Made by a program: the position numbers and the translations under genes. Below, one piece after another: positions 18,061-27,548 of a stretch of DNA of 64,000 nt. Within the stretch, counting starts at the first letter, position 1, and the number at the start of each line of letters is the position of its first letter. The notes beneath the pieces were generated by a model. The model had not been told where the DNA came from. It ran no database searches and saw only the letters and a list, made by a program, of their open reading frames with translations. This stretch comes from an uncultured Blautia sp. (GTDB lineage: Bacteria; Bacillota; Clostridia; Lachnospirales; Lachnospiraceae), in NCBI GenBank assembly GCA_946557785.1, contig CAMNTH010000009.1, forward strand, positions 1-64,000. Direction: 5' to 3'.

Positions 18061-19545
18061 TTAGAGGTTGGTATATCCCATCAGAGATTCGTCAACCACC
18101 TTCGCAGCCTCCCTGCCTTCCCGGATAGCCCATACAACCAGGGATTGGCCTCTGTGCATATCTCCTGCAGCAAATACGCCCTGTACTGAGGTATCATAGC
18201 AGTCCGGCTTTGTGTCAACGTTATTTCGGGCATTCACAGCCACGCCAAAGGCATCTGCCACATATTTTTCGCAGCCAAGGAAGCCTGCTGCTATCAGAAC
18301 TAGATCTGCCGGAATCACTTCCTCTGTCCCTTCTACCGGAACCATCATCATTCTTCCTGTTTTTTCATCCTTTTGTCCTGACAGCTTCACAATCTTCGCT
18401 TTGCAGACTTTCCCCTTCTTATCAGGGATGAATTCTGTTACGGTTGTCTGGTAAATTCTTGGATCACTGCCGAATACGGCAATAGCTTCTTCCTGACCAT
18501 AATCCGTTTTCAGTACTCTAGGCCACTGGGGCCACGGATTGCTCTCCAGCCGTTCCATGGGTAATTTAGGCATCATTTCCAACTGCTTCACTGATTTCGC
18601 TCCTAGGCGGATTGAAGTTCCTACACAGTCATTCCCTGTATCTCCGCCGCCAATAACCAGGACATGCTTTCCCCCTATAAGTTCATAGGGTACTTTTTCA
18701 AAATTACTGTCAAGAAGTGATTTCGTTACCCTTTTTAAGAAATCCACCGCGAAGAAAATCCCCTTTGCATCCCTTCCGGGAACCTTAATATCCCTTGGAT
18801 TGGAGGCTCCGCAGGCCAGAATAACCCTGTCATACTTTTCCTGCAGTTCTTTTGCAGAAACATCCACGCCAATATTGACATTTGGAACAAAACATACGCC
18901 TTCTTCTTCCATAAGACGGATCCTTCTGTCTATCACACATTTTTCAAGTTTCATATTGGGAATCCCATAGCGAAGAAGACCGCCGAACCTGTCGCTTCTC
19001 TCATAAACGGTCACGCTGTGTCCTCTCCTGTTTAGCTGCTGCGCTGCGGCAAGCCCTGCTGGTCCGCTTCCTACAATTGCAACCGTCTTTCCTGTACGCA
19101 CATTAGGTTTCTGCGGTACTACCCAGCCCTCTTCAAAAGCAGTTTCTATGATTGCTCTCTCGTTTTCCTTTGTTGCAACCGGTTCTCCGTCCAGATTGCA
19201 GGTGCAGGCAGCCTCACAAAGGGCCGGACATACTCTGGATGTGAATTCCGGAAAGCTATGGGTCTTGCTTAGGCGATTATATGCCTGTTTCCAGTTTCCC
19301 GTATACACCAGGTCATTGGTTTCTGGAATCAAATTATGAAGCGGACATCCTGATGCCATTCCGGCAATCATGGCTCCGGACTGACAGAAAGGAACGCCGC
19401 AGGCCATGCAGCGTGCTCCCTGTAATTTCTGTTTTTCTTTATTCAGCGGAATCCGGAACTCATGAAAATTGGAAATCCGGATCTTTGGAGGCAGTACCTT
19501 CCCTGTCTCTCTATGATAATCCAAAAAGCCTGTTGGTTTTCCCAT
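18061..19545 (-). CDS. gltD: Glutamate synthase (NADPH) small subunit
   Basis: 494 residues, full length. It oxidises NAD(P)H and passes electrons through FAD and 4Fe-4S clusters to GltB. The N-terminal cluster-binding region has GARCMACGVPFCQSG and RVCPALCEAACTC; the FAD site is VAIVGSGPAGLAAAQQLN and the NAD(P)H site HVLVIGGGDTGNDCVG. A C-terminal GVFAAGDMHRGQSLVVWAI motif closes the FAD domain. It begins 12 bases after gltB, forming pyrG-gltB-gltD. Confidence 0.96.
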   Translation of the reverse strand: MGKPTGFLDYHRETGKVLPPKIRISNFHEFRIPLNKEKQKLQGARCMACGVPFCQSGAMIAGMASGCPLHNLIPETNDLVYTGNWKQAYNRLSKTHSFPEFTSRVCPALCEAACTCNLDGEPVATKENERAIIETAFEEGWVVPQKPNVRTGKTVAIVGSGPAGLAAAQQLNRRGHSVTVYERSDRFGGLLRYGIPNMKLEKCVIDRRIRLMEEEGVCFVPNVNIGVDVSAKELQEKYDRVILACGASNPRDIKVPGRDAKGIFFAVDFLKRVTKSLLDSNFEKVPYELIGGKHVLVIGGGDTGNDCVGTSIRLGAKSVKQLEMMPKLPMERLESNPWPQWPRVLKTDYGQEEAIAVFGSDPRIYQTTVTEFIPDKKGKVCKAKIVKLSGQKDEKTGRMMMVPVEGTEEVIPADLVLIAAGFLGCEKYVADAFGVAVNARNNVDTKPDCYDTSVQGVFAAGDMHRGQSLVVWAIREGREAAKVVDESLMGYTNL

Positions 19546-19557
19546 GTGTTTTCCCCC

Positions 19558-22500
19558 TTAATGTTTTGCACCAATACTTTCATAGAACGCTTCCATCTGT
19601 GCCTGTTCGCTTGTAAGCCCCTTTTCCTCCAGCTTTGCGCTGAGGGTAAGCATTCTCTTATATTCACCTGGAATCAGTTTCTTAAAATGCGGAAGATAGG
19701 ATTCAAAATCCTCCAGGATTTTGGCGCCAAGCTTCGAACCGGTTGCATTCACATGAGCCTGGATCAGATCATGCAATTCTTTCTTATCATATTTATTTTC
19801 CACTTTTTCAATGGAAATCATGGCTTTGTTAATGTTTTTATAAAGCTCGCTGTGCATATCCAGTACATAGGCAATTCCGCCGCTCATACCTGCAGCAAAA
19901 TTTTTGCCCGTTCTGCCAAGAACCACAACACGTCCTCCTGTCATGTATTCACAGCCATGTTCTCCAACTCCTTCCACAACTGCATACGCTCCGGAATTGC
20001 GCACTGCAAACCGCTCCCCTGCAACGCCATTGATAAATGCAGCTCCGCTTGTCGCACCGTAAAGAGCCACATTTCCTATGATAATATTTTCCTCTGCTTT
20101 GTAGGCTGCCTTCTCCGGAACCTTTACGATCAGCTTGCCTCCGGAAAGTCCCTTTCCAAAATAATCATTGCTGTCACCCGTAAGATTCAAAGTAAGACCT
20201 TTGGGAATAAACGCACCAAAACTCTGTCCGCCTGCACCTGTACAATTCACCACAATGGTATCCTCTCTAAGACCTTCTTTATTCTTTCTGGTAATTTCTG
20301 CGCCAAGTATTGTACCAAAGGCTCGATCCGTGTTGGTTACTCCTATGCTGATCTCCACTGGTTTTCCTGCAGCAATAGAATCCCCACACTTTTTCAGCAA
20401 AACCCTTTCATCTAAAGTTTTCTCCAGCTCAAAGTTATATTCTGCTTTCGGATCAAACGTAACCTTTTCCTTGCTTCCCCCATAAGGATTATACAAAATC
20501 CCGCTTAAATCCATTTTTCCTTTATGGGGTTCTTTCACCGAAACAGATGGAACCAGAAGATCTGTCCTCCCAACCATTTCATCTATGGTGCGGATTCCAA
20601 GACGTGCCATATATTCCCGAAGCTCCTGTGCAATAAAACGCATAAAGTTTTCTACATATTCCGGTTTGCCCCGGAATCTTTTTCGAAGCTCCGGGTTCTG
20701 GGTAGCTACGCCCATCGGGCAGGTATCAAGGTTGCAGACACGCATCATTACACAGCCCATAGTCACAAGAGGTCCTGTGGCAAAGCCAAATTCCTCTGCA
20801 CCAAGAAGGGCAGCAACAGCCACATCCCGCCCGCTCATCAGCTTGCCGTCCGTCTCAATCCGCACCCGGTTCCGAAGCCCATTCATCAGCAAAGTCTGAT
20901 GGGTTTCCGCAAGTCCAAGCTCCCATGGAAGACCGGCATTATGAATAGAGCTTCTGGGTGCCGCCCCGGTTCCTCCATCATATCCGGAAATCAAAATCGT
21001 CTGGGCGCCGGCTTTTGCAACACCGGCAGCCACAGTTCCCACGCCTGCTTCCGAAACCAGCTTTACGGAAATATCTGCATATTTATTCGCATTTTTCAGA
21101 TCATAAATCAATTGTGCCAAATCCTCAATAGAATAAATATCATGATGAGGCGGCGGCGAAATCAGGCTGACGCCAGGTGTGGAATGGCGGGTTTTGGCAA
21201 TCCAGGGATAAACCTTCTTTGCCGGAAGGTGCCCTCCTTCTCCTGGTTTTGCCCCCTGAGCCATTTTGATCTGTATTTCTTTTGCAGAAACAAGATACCT
21301 GCTGGTAACGCCAAACCTTCCGCTTGCAACTTGTTTGATTGCTGAACAGCGGTCATTTTGGGATCCTGCGGAATCAATACGTTCCTCACTCTCTCCTCCC
21401 TCGCCTGTATTTGATTTTCCATGGAGATGGTTCATTGCAACAGCCAGGGTTTCATGTGCTTCCTTGGAAATGGAGCCGTAAGACATTGCCCCGGTCTTAA
21501 AGCGCTTCACAATATCCTCCACGCTTTCCACTTCCTCAATAGGAAGTGGGACGTCCGCATATTTTAATTCCAGCAGTCCTCGTAAGTTCCCGTGGCTCTC
21601 CTGATCCACAAGAGACGTATATTCCTTAAACATCCGGTAATCACCGCACTTCGCAGACTGCCAAAGAAGGTGGATTGTTTTTGGATTATACCGGTGTTCC
21701 TCCCCCTGGCTTCTCATCTTATGAGCGCCAACGCTATCCAGCGTCAGATCCGTATTCAGCCCCAGGGGATCAAATGCTTCTGAGTGAAGCTTCTCCACAT
21801 TTTCCTCAATATCTTCCAGCGCAATACCGCCTACACGGCTGACCGTACCGGTAAAATATTTTTCAATTACATCCTGTGAGATTCCAACCGCTTCAAAAAT
21901 CTGAGCGCCCTGGTAAGACTGCAGCGTAGAAATTCCCATCTTGGAGGCAATTTTGACAATGCCACTTAAAACGGCATGATTATAATCATCTACGGCTGCA
22001 TAATAGTCCTTATCCAGCATATGATTATCAATCAGCTCTTTTATGGTTTCCAATGCAAGATAAGGATTGACCGCACTTGCTCCATATCCCAAAAGAGCAG
22101 CAAAATGGTGTACCTCTCTGGGTTCGCCGGACTCCACAATAATTGACATAGAAGTACTTTTTTTGGTTTTCACAAGATGCTGATGCACAGCAGATACTGC
22201 CAGGAGAGAGGGAATTGGCATATGGTTTTCATCCACGCCTCTGTCAGACAGTACTAATATATTCGCACCCTCACGAAATGCCTTATCTACCTCCACAAAC
22301 AGCCTGTCAATTGCACGTTCCAGCTTGGTACTCTTATAATAAAGGGCGGAAACTACCGCTACCTTAAATCCTTCCAGTTTCATATCCTTAATCTTCAGCA
22401 TATCCGTATTTGTGAGAATGGGATGAGCTATTTTCAAGACCTGGCAGTTTTGAGGCTGCTGTATCAAAAGATTTCCATCCTTACCTACATAGACCGCAGT

Positions 22501-24099
22501 AGATGTTACAATCTCCTCACGGATGGAATCAATTGGAGGATTTGTAACCTGGGCAAATATCTGTTTAAAGTAGTCAAACAAAGGACGGTGCTCTTTTGAA
22601 AGAACAGCAAGCGGTGTATCCACGCCCATAGCTCCAATGCTTTCACTGCCATTTCGTGCCATATTCCGGATAGAAGTTCGATACTGTTCATAAGTATATC
22701 CAAATGCCTTCTGCAGGCGCGCCCTCTGCTCCTCCGTATATTCCTCCACTCTCTTATTTGGAATTTTAATATCCATAAGCCGGACAAGACAACTATTCAG
22801 CCATTCTCCATATGGATGCATTCCGGCATAGGTTTCTTTTAATTCATCGTCATCAATGATTCTTCCCTGAATGGTATCTACAAGAAGCATCTTTCCCGGA
22901 TGGAGACGCTCTTTCAGTATGATTTTCTCTTCCTGAACAGACAAAACCCCTACTTCAGAGGAAAGAATCACATAGCCGTCAGACGTAACATAATATCTCG
23001 ATGGGCGAAGACCGTTCCGGTCAAGCACAGCCCCCATCACATCTCCATCGGAAAACAAAATTGATGCGGGGCCGTCCCATGGCTCCATCATGGTTGCATA
23101 ATACTGATAAAAATCTCTCTTTTCCTGGGAAATAGTATCATTATTTGCCCATGGCTCAGGAATGGTGATCATCACTGCAAGAGGCAGTTCCATGCCGCTC
23201 ATCACCAAAAACTCCAATGTATTATCAAGCATAGCAGAATCTGATCCTAAACGATTGACCACCGGGAGAACCTTGTGCAGCTCGCCTTTAAGATATGGTG
23301 ATTCCATATTTTCTTCCCTGGCCAGCATTTTATCTGCATTTCCCCGGATGGTATTGATTTCTCCGTTATGTACCATAAAACGGTTTGGATGAGCCCTTTC
23401 CCAGCTAGGATTAGTATTGGTGCTGAAGCGGGAATGAACCATGGCAATTGCTGATTCATAATCAGCACTCTGCAAATCTGCAAAAAATGTACGAAGCTGT
23501 CCTACAAGAAACATGCCTTTATAAACGATGGTTCTGCTGCTCATAGAAACAACATAGGTATTGTCATTGCTTTGTTCAAACTCACGGCGGGCAATATAAA
23601 GCATTCTGTCAAAAGGAAGGCCTTTTTCCACATCTTGTGGTTTTTTAATGAATGCCTGCATGATACATGGCATGCATTCCTTTGCCTTATGTCCCAGCAC
23701 TTCCGGAATTACAGGTACCATTCTCCATCCAAGAAGCTCAAGTCCTTCTTTCCGGATAATAATTTCAAACATTTTTTTCGCCTGGGCACGCTTGATCTCG
23801 TGCTGAGGAAAGAAAAACTGTGCAATACCATATTCCCGCTCCGATCCGATTTCAATTCCTTCCTTTTTGCATGCCTTTTTAAAAAATTTGTGTGAAATCT
23901 GCAATAAAATGCCTACCCCGTCTCCGGTTTTTCCCTCTGCATCTTTTCCTGCTCTGTGCTCGAGATTCTCCACAATTTTCAGGGCATTAACAACCGTATC
24001 ATGGGTTTTCTTTCCTCTGATGTTGACTACTGCGCCGATACCGCAGTTATCATGTTCAAATTGGGGGCGGTACAGGCCGGCCTCTTCCTTTCTTTTCAT
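19558..24099 (-). CDS. gltB: Glutamate synthase (NADPH) large subunit
   Basis: 1513 residues from the ATG at 24099 (AAGGA eight bases upstream; an ATG nine bases earlier is also possible). It converts glutamine and 2-oxoglutarate to two glutamates. After a short propeptide comes the class II amidotransferase Cys in FEHDNCGIGAVV; then the central domain, the FMN/3Fe-4S synthase domain (IKQVASGRFGVTSRYLVSAK, GYDGGTGAAPRSSIHNAGLPWEL, and CNLDTCPMGVATQ cluster ligands) and the C-terminal glutamate synthase alpha-subunit beta-helix (GGRVVVLG). It starts 23 bases after pyrG ends. Confidence 0.97.
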   Translation of the reverse strand: MKRKEEAGLYRPQFEHDNCGIGAVVNIRGKKTHDTVVNALKIVENLEHRAGKDAEGKTGDGVGILLQISHKFFKKACKKEGIEIGSEREYGIAQFFFPQHEIKRAQAKKMFEIIIRKEGLELLGWRMVPVIPEVLGHKAKECMPCIMQAFIKKPQDVEKGLPFDRMLYIARREFEQSNDNTYVVSMSSRTIVYKGMFLVGQLRTFFADLQSADYESAIAMVHSRFSTNTNPSWERAHPNRFMVHNGEINTIRGNADKMLAREENMESPYLKGELHKVLPVVNRLGSDSAMLDNTLEFLVMSGMELPLAVMITIPEPWANNDTISQEKRDFYQYYATMMEPWDGPASILFSDGDVMGAVLDRNGLRPSRYYVTSDGYVILSSEVGVLSVQEEKIILKERLHPGKMLLVDTIQGRIIDDDELKETYAGMHPYGEWLNSCLVRLMDIKIPNKRVEEYTEEQRARLQKAFGYTYEQYRTSIRNMARNGSESIGAMGVDTPLAVLSKEHRPLFDYFKQIFAQVTNPPIDSIREEIVTSTAVYVGKDGNLLIQQPQNCQVLKIAHPILTNTDMLKIKDMKLEGFKVAVVSALYYKSTKLERAIDRLFVEVDKAFREGANILVLSDRGVDENHMPIPSLLAVSAVHQHLVKTKKSTSMSIIVESGEPREVHHFAALLGYGASAVNPYLALETIKELIDNHMLDKDYYAAVDDYNHAVLSGIVKIASKMGISTLQSYQGAQIFEAVGISQDVIEKYFTGTVSRVGGIALEDIEENVEKLHSEAFDPLGLNTDLTLDSVGAHKMRSQGEEHRYNPKTIHLLWQSAKCGDYRMFKEYTSLVDQESHGNLRGLLELKYADVPLPIEEVESVEDIVKRFKTGAMSYGSISKEAHETLAVAMNHLHGKSNTGEGGESEERIDSAGSQNDRCSAIKQVASGRFGVTSRYLVSAKEIQIKMAQGAKPGEGGHLPAKKVYPWIAKTRHSTPGVSLISPPPHHDIYSIEDLAQLIYDLKNANKYADISVKLVSEAGVGTVAAGVAKAGAQTILISGYDGGTGAAPRSSIHNAGLPWELGLAETHQTLLMNGLRNRVRIETDGKLMSGRDVAVAALLGAEEFGFATGPLVTMGCVMMRVCNLDTCPMGVATQNPELRKRFRGKPEYVENFMRFIAQELREYMARLGIRTIDEMVGRTDLLVPSVSVKEPHKGKMDLSGILYNPYGGSKEKVTFDPKAEYNFELEKTLDERVLLKKCGDSIAAGKPVEISIGVTNTDRAFGTILGAEITRKNKEGLREDTIVVNCTGAGGQSFGAFIPKGLTLNLTGDSNDYFGKGLSGGKLIVKVPEKAAYKAEENIIIGNVALYGATSGAAFINGVAGERFAVRNSGAYAVVEGVGEHGCEYMTGGRVVVLGRTGKNFAAGMSGGIAYVLDMHSELYKNINKAMISIEKVENKYDKKELHDLIQAHVNATGSKLGAKILEDFESYLPHFKKLIPGEYKRMLTLSAKLEEKGLTSEQAQMEAFYESIGAKH

Positions 24100-24122
24100 A
24101 CTCCTCATCCTTTCTCTCTCTT

Positions 24123-25733
24123 CTATTGGAAATTTGCATAATGCAGTGCAGATCGTATGAATCCCTCAAACAGCGGATGTGCCTGATCCGGGCGGGATTT
24201 AAACTCCGGATGTCCCTGGGTTCCCACAAAAAACGGATGTTTTTTTATCTCTATCATTTCTACGATACGATCGTCCGGAGAGGTTCCGGCAATCATCATC
24301 CCCTTCTCCATTAGTTGTGCCCTGTAAGCATTATTCACCTCGTAACGATGCCGATGCCGTTCCTGAATTTCTTTTTTACCAAAGAGGCTGATGGAAATGG
24401 TGTCTTCTTTCAGGATGCAGGGATAGCTCCCAAGCCGCAGGGTACCTCCCAAATTCTTTACGCTTTCCTGATCCGGCATAAGCGCAATCACCGGATGCTT
24501 TGTTTCCGCATCCAGCTCCATACTGTTGGCATCCTGATACCCTAAAACATTCCGGGCATACTCAACGATAGCCATCTGCATCCCAAGGCAAATTCCCAGG
24601 AAAGGAACCCTATGTGTTCTTGCGTACCAAGCCGCAAGTATCATTCCCTGCGTCCCCCTATTTCCAAATCCACCTGGGACCAGGATTCCATCCGCACCAT
24701 GAAGTCTCTGATCCAAACTTCTTTCGTCCAGTTCCTCTGAATCCATCCATATAATGTCCGGCTTTGTCCTGCATGCAATCCCTCCATGCTTCAATGCTTC
24801 CACCACACTTAAATAAGCATCATGAAGCTGGGTATACTTTCCTACCACTGCAATCTTCACTGTACCGCAGGGATCCTTCAGGCTATTTACCATAGCTTTC
24901 CAGTCTTCCAGATCCGGCTCCCTGTTTTGCAGGTGCAGACACTCAAGAACAACATCCGCAAGTTTCTCCTTCTCCATTGCAAGAGGAGCTTCATACAAGT
25001 ATTCTACGTCCAGGTTTTGTAAGACACGACTTATCGGAACATTACAGAACAGGGCAATCTTTTCTTTTACTTCTTCTGTAACCGGATACTCGCTTCTGCA
25101 TACCAGGATATCCGGCTGGATTCCCATTCCCTGCAGTTCCTTCACGCTTGCCTGGGTAGGTTTCGTTTTCATTTCACATGATGCTTTCAGGTAAGGGATC
25201 AAAGTTACATGAAGCAGTATTGCATTCTCCCTCCCTGCCTCATGTTGAAACTGACGGATTGCTTCTAAAAAGGGCTGACTTTCAATATCCCCAACAGTTC
25301 CTCCTACCTCTATAATGGCAATCCGTTCTTCTTCCTCCGTCTTTCCCCTGTAAAATCTGCTTTTAATCTCATTTGTAATATGAGGGATCACCTGCACAGT
25401 TCCTCCGCCAAAATCTCCGCGGCGTTCCTTCTGGAGCACGGACCAGTAAATCTTTCCTGTAGTAACATTGGAATTTTTGTCCAGGGATTCGTTAATAAAA
25501 CGCTCATAGTGCCCAAGGTCAAGATCTGTCTCCGTTCCGTCATCTGTTACAAATACTTCTCCATGCTGAATGGGATTCATAGTTCCGGGATCAATGTTAA
25601 TATAGGGGTCAAACTTCTGCATGGTTACCTGATATCCTCTGGCCTTCAGCAACCTGCCAAGAGATGCTGCGGTAATACCTTTTCCAAGACCGGATACTAC
25701 TCCGCCTGTGACAAACACATATTTTACTGCCAT
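24123..25733 (-). CDS. pyrG: CTP synthase
   Basis: 536 residues. It amidates UTP to CTP with ATP and glutamine. The amidoligase domain opens [23 protein letters not shown], with [13 protein letters not shown] and [11 protein letters not shown]; the C-terminal class I glutaminase has the oxyanion/nucleophile motifs PGGFGNRG and FLGICLGMQ, and the His-Glu pair in [11 protein letters not shown]. It is first in a pyrG-gltB-gltD operon, an unusual grouping that makes sense as glutamine-using enzymes, and has a leader attenuator unlike the reiterative-G type known from Bacillus. Confidence 0.97.
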   Translation of the reverse strand: MAVKYVFVTGGVVSGLGKGITAASLGRLLKARGYQVTMQKFDPYINIDPGTMNPIQHGEVFVTDDGTETDLDLGHYERFINESLDKNSNVTTGKIYWSVLQKERRGDFGGGTVQVIPHITNEIKSRFYRGKTEEEERIAIIEVGGTVGDIESQPFLEAIRQFQHEAGRENAILLHVTLIPYLKASCEMKTKPTQASVKELQGMGIQPDILVCRSEYPVTEEVKEKIALFCNVPISRVLQNLDVEYLYEAPLAMEKEKLADVVLECLHLQNREPDLEDWKAMVNSLKDPCGTVKIAVVGKYTQLHDAYLSVVEALKHGGIACRTKPDIIWMDSEELDERSLDQRLHGADGILVPGGFGNRGTQGMILAAWYARTHRVPFLGICLGMQMAIVEYARNVLGYQDANSMELDAETKHPVIALMPDQESVKNLGGTLRLGSYPCILKEDTISISLFGKKEIQERHRHRYEVNNAYRAQLMEKGMMIAGTSPDDRIVEMIEIKKHPFFVGTQGHPEFKSRPDQAHPLFEGFIRSALHYANFQ

Positions 25734-25780
25734 CTGTGATTTCCTCCTCTATTACCCTGAAAGATTTTCTATCATCATGC

Positions 25781-25847
25781 AAGAAAAAAAGCGCCGGAAA
25801 CAGAAAATAGGGAATACCCCTTTTTCTGTTTCTGACGCCTTTGTCAG
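25781..25847 (-). promoter_or_regulatory. pyrG leader: hexaloop hairpin overlapping a long terminator
   Basis: CTGAC-AAAGGC-GTCAG (25847-25832) is a 5-bp stem with an AAAGGC hexaloop, the same loop as in the aspS leader. Bases 25838-25832 also form the start of the 5' arm of a 22-position terminator stem (GCGTC...GGCGC, two mismatches, TATT loop, 25838-25791) followed by TTTTTTTCTT. The hexaloop hairpin and terminator exclude each other, so the hairpin would act as antiterminator. Confidence 0.8.
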
Positions 25848-25880
25848 CTCTATTGTGCATCTTTTTTAAATATGTGCATT

Positions 25881-25909
25881 ACTATAACCTATTTTGGATA
25901 ATTTGTAAA
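25881..25909 (-). promoter_or_regulatory. pyrG operon promoter
   Basis: TTTACA (25909-25904), 17 bases, TATAGT (25886-25881), about 35 bases upstream of the hexaloop hairpin. Confidence 0.78.
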
Positions 25910-25919
25910 TATGTTATTT

Positions 25920-27302
25920 TTATTTTCCTGGAATACCCATTGGATATTCACCTGTAAAGCAGGCTTTGCACAGCGGCAGACCGCCGGCCATACCTTCCAG
26001 GGAGTCAATTTTCATATATCCCAGAGAGTCTGCTCCAATAAGGCGGCAAATTTCTTCCATGCTGTTTGTACTCGCAATCAATTCATTATTTGATGGAACA
26101 TCAGTTCCAAAATAGCAGGGATATAAAAATGGAGGAGAAGAAATCCTTACATGAACTTCCAAGGCTCCGGCATCCTTCAGCATCCGAATCAGATTTTTAA
26201 TCGTGGTTCCTCTGACAATAGAGTCATCCACAAGAACGATCCGCTTTTCTCTGACTGCTGATTCCAGAACGCTTAATTTCAGATGAACCCCGGATTCCCG
26301 TTCCTTCTGGGTAGGCTTAATAAAGGTTCTGCCGATATAGCTGTTTTTATAAAAAGCAAAGCCAAAGGGAATGCCGGACTCCTCCGAGTACCCCTTAGCT
26401 GCAGTAACACCTGATTCCGGAACGCCTGTCACAAGGTCAGCCTCCACAGGATAGGATTTTGCCAGGGATTTCCCGCCCCGGATACGGGCGTCATAAATCC
26501 GCACGCCGTCCATGGTACTATCCAGCCTTGCAAAGTAAATGTACTCAAAAACACAATGGGCGTGCTTCTTTATGGCCAGGCTCTTATCTGAAACAATCCC
26601 CTGCCTGGTAATGGCAACAATCTCTCCCGGCTCCACATCCCTTACAAATTCCGCCCCAACACAGGTAAGCGCGCAGCTTTCAGATGCCAATACATAGGTG
26701 TTTTCTTTTTTCCCGATGCAAAGAGGTTTTAGCCCATAAGGGTCGCGCACACCCACCAATTTCCGCGGACTCATTATAACCAGAGCATATGCCCCTTTCA
26801 TCTTCTCTGCTGTTTTTCTTATAGCCTCCTCTGCCGTTTTGGAATGCACCCGTTCCCTTGCAATATGAAACGCAATCACTTCCGAATCCGTTGTAGAATG
26901 GAAAATAGCTCCTGTCTGAATCAGCTCCCATTTCAGTTCTTCAGTATTCACCAGATTCCCATTATGGGCAAGGGCAAGAGTTCCTTTCACGTATGTAAGA
27001 ACCAAAGGCTGGGCATTCTCCGCCACGGAATCACCTGTGGTAGAATAACGTACATGGCCCACTCCAATATCTCCTTCCATGGAATTAAGGGTATCTTCCC
27101 GCAAAACCTCGCTTACAAGCCCAAGATTCTTATGAAACTGCACGCTCCCAACGGTTCCGTCTGTCCTGGAAACTGCCAGCCCGCAGGCTTCCTGGCCCCT
27201 GTGCTGTAAAGACGTCAGTCCATAATAAATCGAGGGAACCACATTTCCCCCGTCTAAATCATAGATTCCAAAAACACCGCACTCTTCCTTAATTTCAGCC
27301 AT
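25920..27302 (-). CDS. purF: Amidophosphoribosyltransferase
   Basis: 460 residues from the ATG at 27302, with GGAGG eight bases upstream. It makes phosphoribosylamine from PRPP and glutamine, the first committed step of purine synthesis. MAEIKEE is a short propeptide before the catalytic Cys (CGVFGIYD), as in the Bacillus-type enzyme that also carries a 4Fe-4S cluster (C-terminal PLCKACFTGEYP supplies Cys ligands). The PRPP-binding motif is IVLVDDSIVRGTT. It stands alone with its own promoter, divergent from glnN. Confidence 0.96.
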   Translation of the reverse strand: MAEIKEECGVFGIYDLDGGNVVPSIYYGLTSLQHRGQEACGLAVSRTDGTVGSVQFHKNLGLVSEVLREDTLNSMEGDIGVGHVRYSTTGDSVAENAQPLVLTYVKGTLALAHNGNLVNTEELKWELIQTGAIFHSTTDSEVIAFHIARERVHSKTAEEAIRKTAEKMKGAYALVIMSPRKLVGVRDPYGLKPLCIGKKENTYVLASESCALTCVGAEFVRDVEPGEIVAITRQGIVSDKSLAIKKHAHCVFEYIYFARLDSTMDGVRIYDARIRGGKSLAKSYPVEADLVTGVPESGVTAAKGYSEESGIPFGFAFYKNSYIGRTFIKPTQKERESGVHLKLSVLESAVREKRIVLVDDSIVRGTTIKNLIRMLKDAGALEVHVRISSPPFLYPCYFGTDVPSNNELIASTNSMEEICRLIGADSLGYMKIDSLEGMAGGLPLCKACFTGEYPMGIPGK

Positions 27303-27339
27303 TAAATCAACCTCCATCCTAACATTTTCTTGTCAAGTC

Positions 27340-27361
27340 CTATTTAACGTTCTCTAAATAG
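27340..27361 (-). other. Small dyad in the purF leader
   Basis: CTATTTA (27340-27346) and TAAATAG (27355-27361) flank eight bases in the purF 5' untranslated region. No terminator or T-tract accompanies it, so a role is uncertain; it might be an operator. Confidence 0.4.
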
Positions 27362-27376
27362 TTCTATACTTTCTGC

Positions 27377-27404
27377 ATTATAATTCCAGTCCAAAATTTG
27401 TCAA
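27377..27404 (-). promoter_or_regulatory. purF promoter
   Basis: TTGACA (27404-27399), 16 bases, TATAAT (27382-27377), about 75 bases from the purF start codon. Confidence 0.88.
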
Positions 27405-27450
27405 CCCTTTTTCTTTTTTCACTTTTGCAAAAAATTTTTTAAGAAAAACA

Positions 27451-27478
27451 TTGACAACTTTTATTTTTCGTGTATACT
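27451..27478 (+). promoter_or_regulatory. glnN promoter
   Basis: TTGACA (27451-27456), 16 bases, TATACT (27473-27478). Transcription should start near 27485, a few bases before the leader hairpin. Confidence 0.82.
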
Positions 27479-27487
27479 ACCACACAT

Positions 27488-27527
27488 AAGCAACGGCGCT
27501 TTGGATCATTTCCAAGGCGCCTTTTTT
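27488..27527 (+). promoter_or_regulatory. glnN leader: hexaloop hairpin overlapping a terminator
   Basis: AAGC-AACGGC-GCTT (27488-27501) is a hexaloop hairpin with A1 and G4. Its loop and 3' arm are also the 5' arm of a textbook intrinsic terminator: 11-bp stem from GGCGC (27495) to GCGCC (27521), loop TCATT, then TTTTTT (27522-27527). A terminator between a promoter and the gene it serves must be an attenuator; the hexaloop hairpin is the obvious antiterminator. Confidence 0.8.
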
Positions 27528-27548
27528 GTTAGAAAGGAGCACACCTAT

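Noticed and set aside
19462-20415. A 317-residue plus-strand reading frame
   Set aside because: It lies antisense to gltB, has no ribosome site and shows no family; it mirrors the codon pattern of the real gene.
27340-27361. A sixth ANTAR hexaloop in the purF leader
   Set aside because: The dyad loop can be drawn as six bases (AGAACG) but position 4 is A, and there is no terminator.
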